The notes under the pieces: generated by a model | Told to the model about the DNA's origin: nothing | Seen by the model: only the letters and a program-made list of their open reading frames with translations | The model's database searches: none | Translations under genes and position numbers: made by a program | DNA from: Moorena sp. SIOASIH | GTDB lineage: Bacteria; Cyanobacteriota; Cyanobacteriia; Cyanobacteriales; Coleofasciculaceae | Assembly: GCF_010671925.1 (NCBI RefSeq) | Contig: NZ_JAAHIH010000012.1 | Coordinates: 19,536 to 83,535 of the forward strand | Length of the DNA: 64,000 nt | Direction of reading: 5' to 3' | In this document: piece by piece, positions 62,053 through 64,000 of the stretch | Layout of the letters: every line of letters starts with the position of its first letter | How positions within the stretch are numbered: position 1 is the first letter of the stretch

Positions 62053-63075
62053 ATGAAACGACAAGTAAGACAACTTACGTTAGGAATGACTCTGATCGCT
62101 TGCTTAATGGGTTCAGTTGCCTGTGAGTCAACGTCATCTGTAAAAAAAACTAAAGTTCGTTCTGCCCATAGTAACTGGATCGAGGAACAGTTTCAAACCG
62201 AGATAGTCAATATTGGTCTCAAAAAACTTGGTTATGAAATCGAAAAACCGAAAGAAATAACCTATCCGGTTATTTATGTATCTGTGGCTAATGGCGACCT
62301 AGATTATAGTACTATCAACTATGAAAGAGGACACCAAGAATTTTTTGACAATGCTGGGGGTACCAAAAAGTTAGAGCGAGTTGGAGTTCTTACTCCTGAT
62401 GGTATACAAGGCTATCAGATTGATAAAAAAACGGCTGATAAATATAATATTACTAACCTGGAACAATTTAAAGACCCAAAAATTGCGAAACTATTTGATA
62501 CAGACGGCAATGGTAAAGCTAATTTAATCGGTTGTGATCCTGGTTGGTTTTGCGAAGTGGTTATCGATCATCACCTCAAAGCTTACGGATTAGAAGATAC
62601 GGTTGAACACACTAGAGGACAATACATTGTACTACTCGTCGATGTTATGACTCGCTACAAGCAAGGGGAAAGTGTTTTATATTATGCTTATAATCCTCAC
62701 TGGATATCTACCGTATTAAAACCGACGCAAGATGTAGTTTGGTTAGAAGTTCCCTTTACTTCTCTTCCGGAATCGCAAAAAAATCTAACCGAAAAAGAAA
62801 CCTCAGTAGACGGAAAAAATCTCGGATTTGCTGTGGATCGTCAGCGCATTATTGGTAACAAGAAATTTTTGGCGGCTAACCCGGTGGCGAAGCGTTGGTT
62901 TGAACTGGTTCAAATTCCGGCTGAGGACATTAATGTTGAAAGCCTAAAGATCAAAGAGGGTGAGAACACTCCAGAAGATATCCGTCGCCATGCTAAAGAG
63001 TGGGTTGAAAATCATCAAGAGTTGTTTGATAGCTGGGTAGAAGAGGCAAAAAAGGCAGGAGGGGATTCTATTTAA
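62053..63075 (+). CDS. ProX/OpuAC-type betaine-binding lipoprotein (copy 3)
   Basis: Third paralogue, more diverged than the other two (IEEQFQTEIVNIGLKKLGYE, RGHQEFFDNAGGTKKLERVG, VVIDHHLKAYG) but with the same signal peptide, SVAC lipobox and ProX landmarks (GCDPGWFCE, LEVPFTSLPE). The cage segment is YYAYNPHW, a third variant and the only one with an aromatic residue close to where ProX has Trp. It immediately follows the amidinotransferase gene (133 bp), so a shared transcript is possible. It is probably anchored to the outer face of the plasma membrane. Confidence 0.9.
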   Translation: MKRQVRQLTLGMTLIACLMGSVACESTSSVKKTKVRSAHSNWIEEQFQTEIVNIGLKKLGYEIEKPKEITYPVIYVSVANGDLDYSTINYERGHQEFFDNAGGTKKLERVGVLTPDGIQGYQIDKKTADKYNITNLEQFKDPKIAKLFDTDGNGKANLIGCDPGWFCEVVIDHHLKAYGLEDTVEHTRGQYIVLLVDVMTRYKQGESVLYYAYNPHWISTVLKPTQDVVWLEVPFTSLPESQKNLTEKETSVDGKNLGFAVDRQRIIGNKKFLAANPVAKRWFELVQIPAEDINVESLKIKEGENTPEDIRRHAKEWVENHQELFDSWVEEAKKAGGDSI

Positions 63076-63200
63076 AGGGAATAGGGAATAGGGAGTAGGG
63101 AGTAGGGAGTAGGGAGTAGGGAGTAGGGAGTAGGGAGTAGGGAGTAGGGAGTAGGGAAAAAATTTGTGTATCTCATCGGTATTAGAAAGGCTATATAAGT
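63075..63200. repeat. Composite repeat: (GGGAGTA)n plus tail
   Basis: GGGAATA and about ten GGGAGTA units (63076-63157), then GGGAAAAAATTTGTGTATCTC and ATCGGTATTAGAAAGGCTATATAA. Confidence 0.85.
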
Positions 63201-63226
63201 TAAATTACATTAACCAAAAAATAACC

Positions 63227-63261
63227 AAAAAAGTGATGATTTTTCATAGCATCGCTTTTTT
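63227..63261. terminator. Bidirectional terminator-like hairpin
   Basis: AAAAAAGTGATG-ATTTTTCATAG-CATCGCTTTTTT. Same stem as the hairpin at 47021-47059. It ends the ProX-like copy 3 transcript. Confidence 0.75.
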
Positions 63262-63302
63262 GGATTACCCCTAAAATTTCCCAAAAAAAATTTTCAAAAC
63301 CC

Positions 63303-63331
63303 TTGACAAAAATATGTATAATCATTATTAT
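63303..63331 (+). promoter_or_regulatory. Sigma-70-type promoter with Fur/Zur-like box
   Basis: TTGACA at 63303-63308 and TATTAT at 63326-63331 are 17 bp apart. The perfect inverted repeat ATAAT-C-ATTAT (63318-63328) lies over the spacer and -10, resembling the ATAATNATTAT core of cyanobacterial Fur/Zur boxes. The site is about 35 bp before the ATG at 63365. Confidence 0.5.
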
Positions 63332-63364
63332 TATAAATATAACGACGAATTCAATGTTTGATTC

Positions 63365-63559
63365 ATGTCAAAAAACCCAAACCTAAAAAAACAACCTGTT
63401 GAGCACACTCTAAAAGGCTCTCGTCAAGCAGTAATGCATAGTATGCACATGCTTTATGCACTGGGCTATGCAGAGATTTGCGAGTGGAGCCCTCTGGAGC
63501 CAACTGATGTTCCAGACGAAGTGATTACTACAATGATGAAGTATTGGCTGTTGCCATAA
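63365..63559 (+). CDS. Small conserved hypothetical protein (64 aa)
   Basis: A 64-residue protein with a basic N-terminus (SKNPNLKKQPVEHTLKGSRQ), a His/Met-rich centre (AVMHSMHMLYALGYAEICEW) and a proline-rich SPLEPTDVPDEV followed by a hydrophobic end (MKYWLLP). It is preceded by a good promoter with a Fur/Zur-like inverted repeat and followed by two hairpins, so it looks like an independent transcription unit. I do not recognise its family. Metal-responsive expression would fit the operator and the His/Met/Cys content, but this is inference. Confidence 0.7.
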   Translation: MSKNPNLKKQPVEHTLKGSRQAVMHSMHMLYALGYAEICEWSPLEPTDVPDEVITTMMKYWLLP

Positions 63560-63571
63560 CAGCTTAAATTT

Positions 63572-63591
63572 CTGGGGGGTTTTCCCCCCAG
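63572..63591 (+). terminator. GC-rich perfect hairpin after the 64-aa gene
   Basis: CTGGGGGG-TTTT-CCCCCCAG, an 8-bp perfect stem 12 bp after the stop codon. No U-run follows. Confidence 0.55.
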
Positions 63592-63683
63592 GCAAAGGCT
63601 CCGGTCTAATCAAATAAGATCACATCAGGTTAGGTTTGGGATCTGACTGACATCAAAATTTAAATCCACTTACTGTGGCATTG

Positions 63684-63719
63684 AAAAAGCCGTGGACATT
63701 ATGTCTACGGCTTTTTTTT
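63684..63719. terminator. Strong Rho-independent terminator
   Basis: AAAAAGCCGTGGACA-TTA-TGTCTACGGCTTTTTTTT: a 14-bp stem with one G-T pair, with an A-run and a U-run, usable from both directions. Confidence 0.85.
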
Positions 63720-63789
63720 GACTATATATGGGTTGATAATATGGGTTTATTAAGACTTAAACTTTTTCAAGTTAGTGCTGATTATTTTG

Positions 63790-63931
63790 ATACTTATATA
63801 CCGGTTATCATAGTAATGAAGTACACCAGATTTTTCCCCAACTCCCGACTCCCGACTCCCGACTCCCGACTCCCGACTCCCGACTCCCGACTCCCGACTC
63901 CCGACTCCCGACAAAAAAAAAAAAAAAAAAA
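63790..63931. repeat. Composite repeat in reverse orientation with poly-A
   Basis: The inverted tail (ATAGTAATGAAGTACACCAG, ATTTTTCCCC) is followed by ten ACTCCCG heptamers (63840-63910) and a run of 18 A. No gene is supported from here to the window end. Confidence 0.8.
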
Positions 63932-64000
63932 TAATAAAACTGGAGTGCGACGAAGCACTAAAAAAAAGCTAAAATTGATATAAATGCAAAAAGGCAATCA

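Overview
The window looks like chromosomal DNA of a filamentous marine cyanobacterium, most like Moorena/Moorea and relatives. This is inferred from content: many HIP1 octamers (GCGATCGC), the photosynthetic diflavin pair Flv3/Flv1, giant Ser/Thr-kinase/histidine-kinase fusions, Uma2 nucleases, an RTX protein, TnpB and IscB elements, and very abundant heptanucleotide (STRR-like) repeats between genes. No rRNA, tRNA or CRISPR array was seen.

Layout. 1-6.9 kb holds housekeeping genes: the 5' part of pbpC, a DUF2288 protein, a DUF218 protein, rsmI, hemW and a PIN/TRAM membrane protein. 6.9-9.1 kb holds an amber-interrupted iscB with its upstream RNA region, then a long 15-bp minisatellite. 9.1-27.9 kb has a glycosyltransferase-TPR protein, two Uma2 proteins, an RTX protein, glyS, a TnpB element, sbcD, a PP2C phosphatase, argH, an RRM protein, a Nudix hydrolase and coaX. 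28.3-42.2 kb carries two paralogous giant kinases flanking an IS605-type element (intact tnpB, dead tnpA). 42.7-46.8 kb carries flv3 and flv1.

The most striking region is 47.2-63.1 kb. It encodes a cysteate-synthase-like PLP enzyme, a TauD-family dioxygenase overlapping a methyltransferase gene, a tandemly duplicated methyltransferase/PLP-decarboxylase block, two more methyltransferases plus a remnant, three ProX-like betaine-binding lipoproteins and a glycine-amidinotransferase-like enzyme. Read together, this suggests synthesis of cysteate and taurine from phosphoserine and sulfite, then N-methylation (towards taurobetaine-type solutes), possible hydroxylation, possible guanidinylation (taurocyamine) and betaine-type solute capture. 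I know of no described system with this composition. The enzyme families are well supported; the pathway is inference.

The second theme is repeat biology. A 24-bp palindromic mini-element has inserted in frame into protein genes, twice exactly at or inside a HIP1 octamer. A composite element pairs an expandable heptamer array with a conserved tail near TGTGTACCTCA...GCTATA. There are also a 48-bp cruciform family, a 156-bp MITE with a visible empty site in a paralogous duplicate, and non-autonomous or decayed IS200/IS605 ends.
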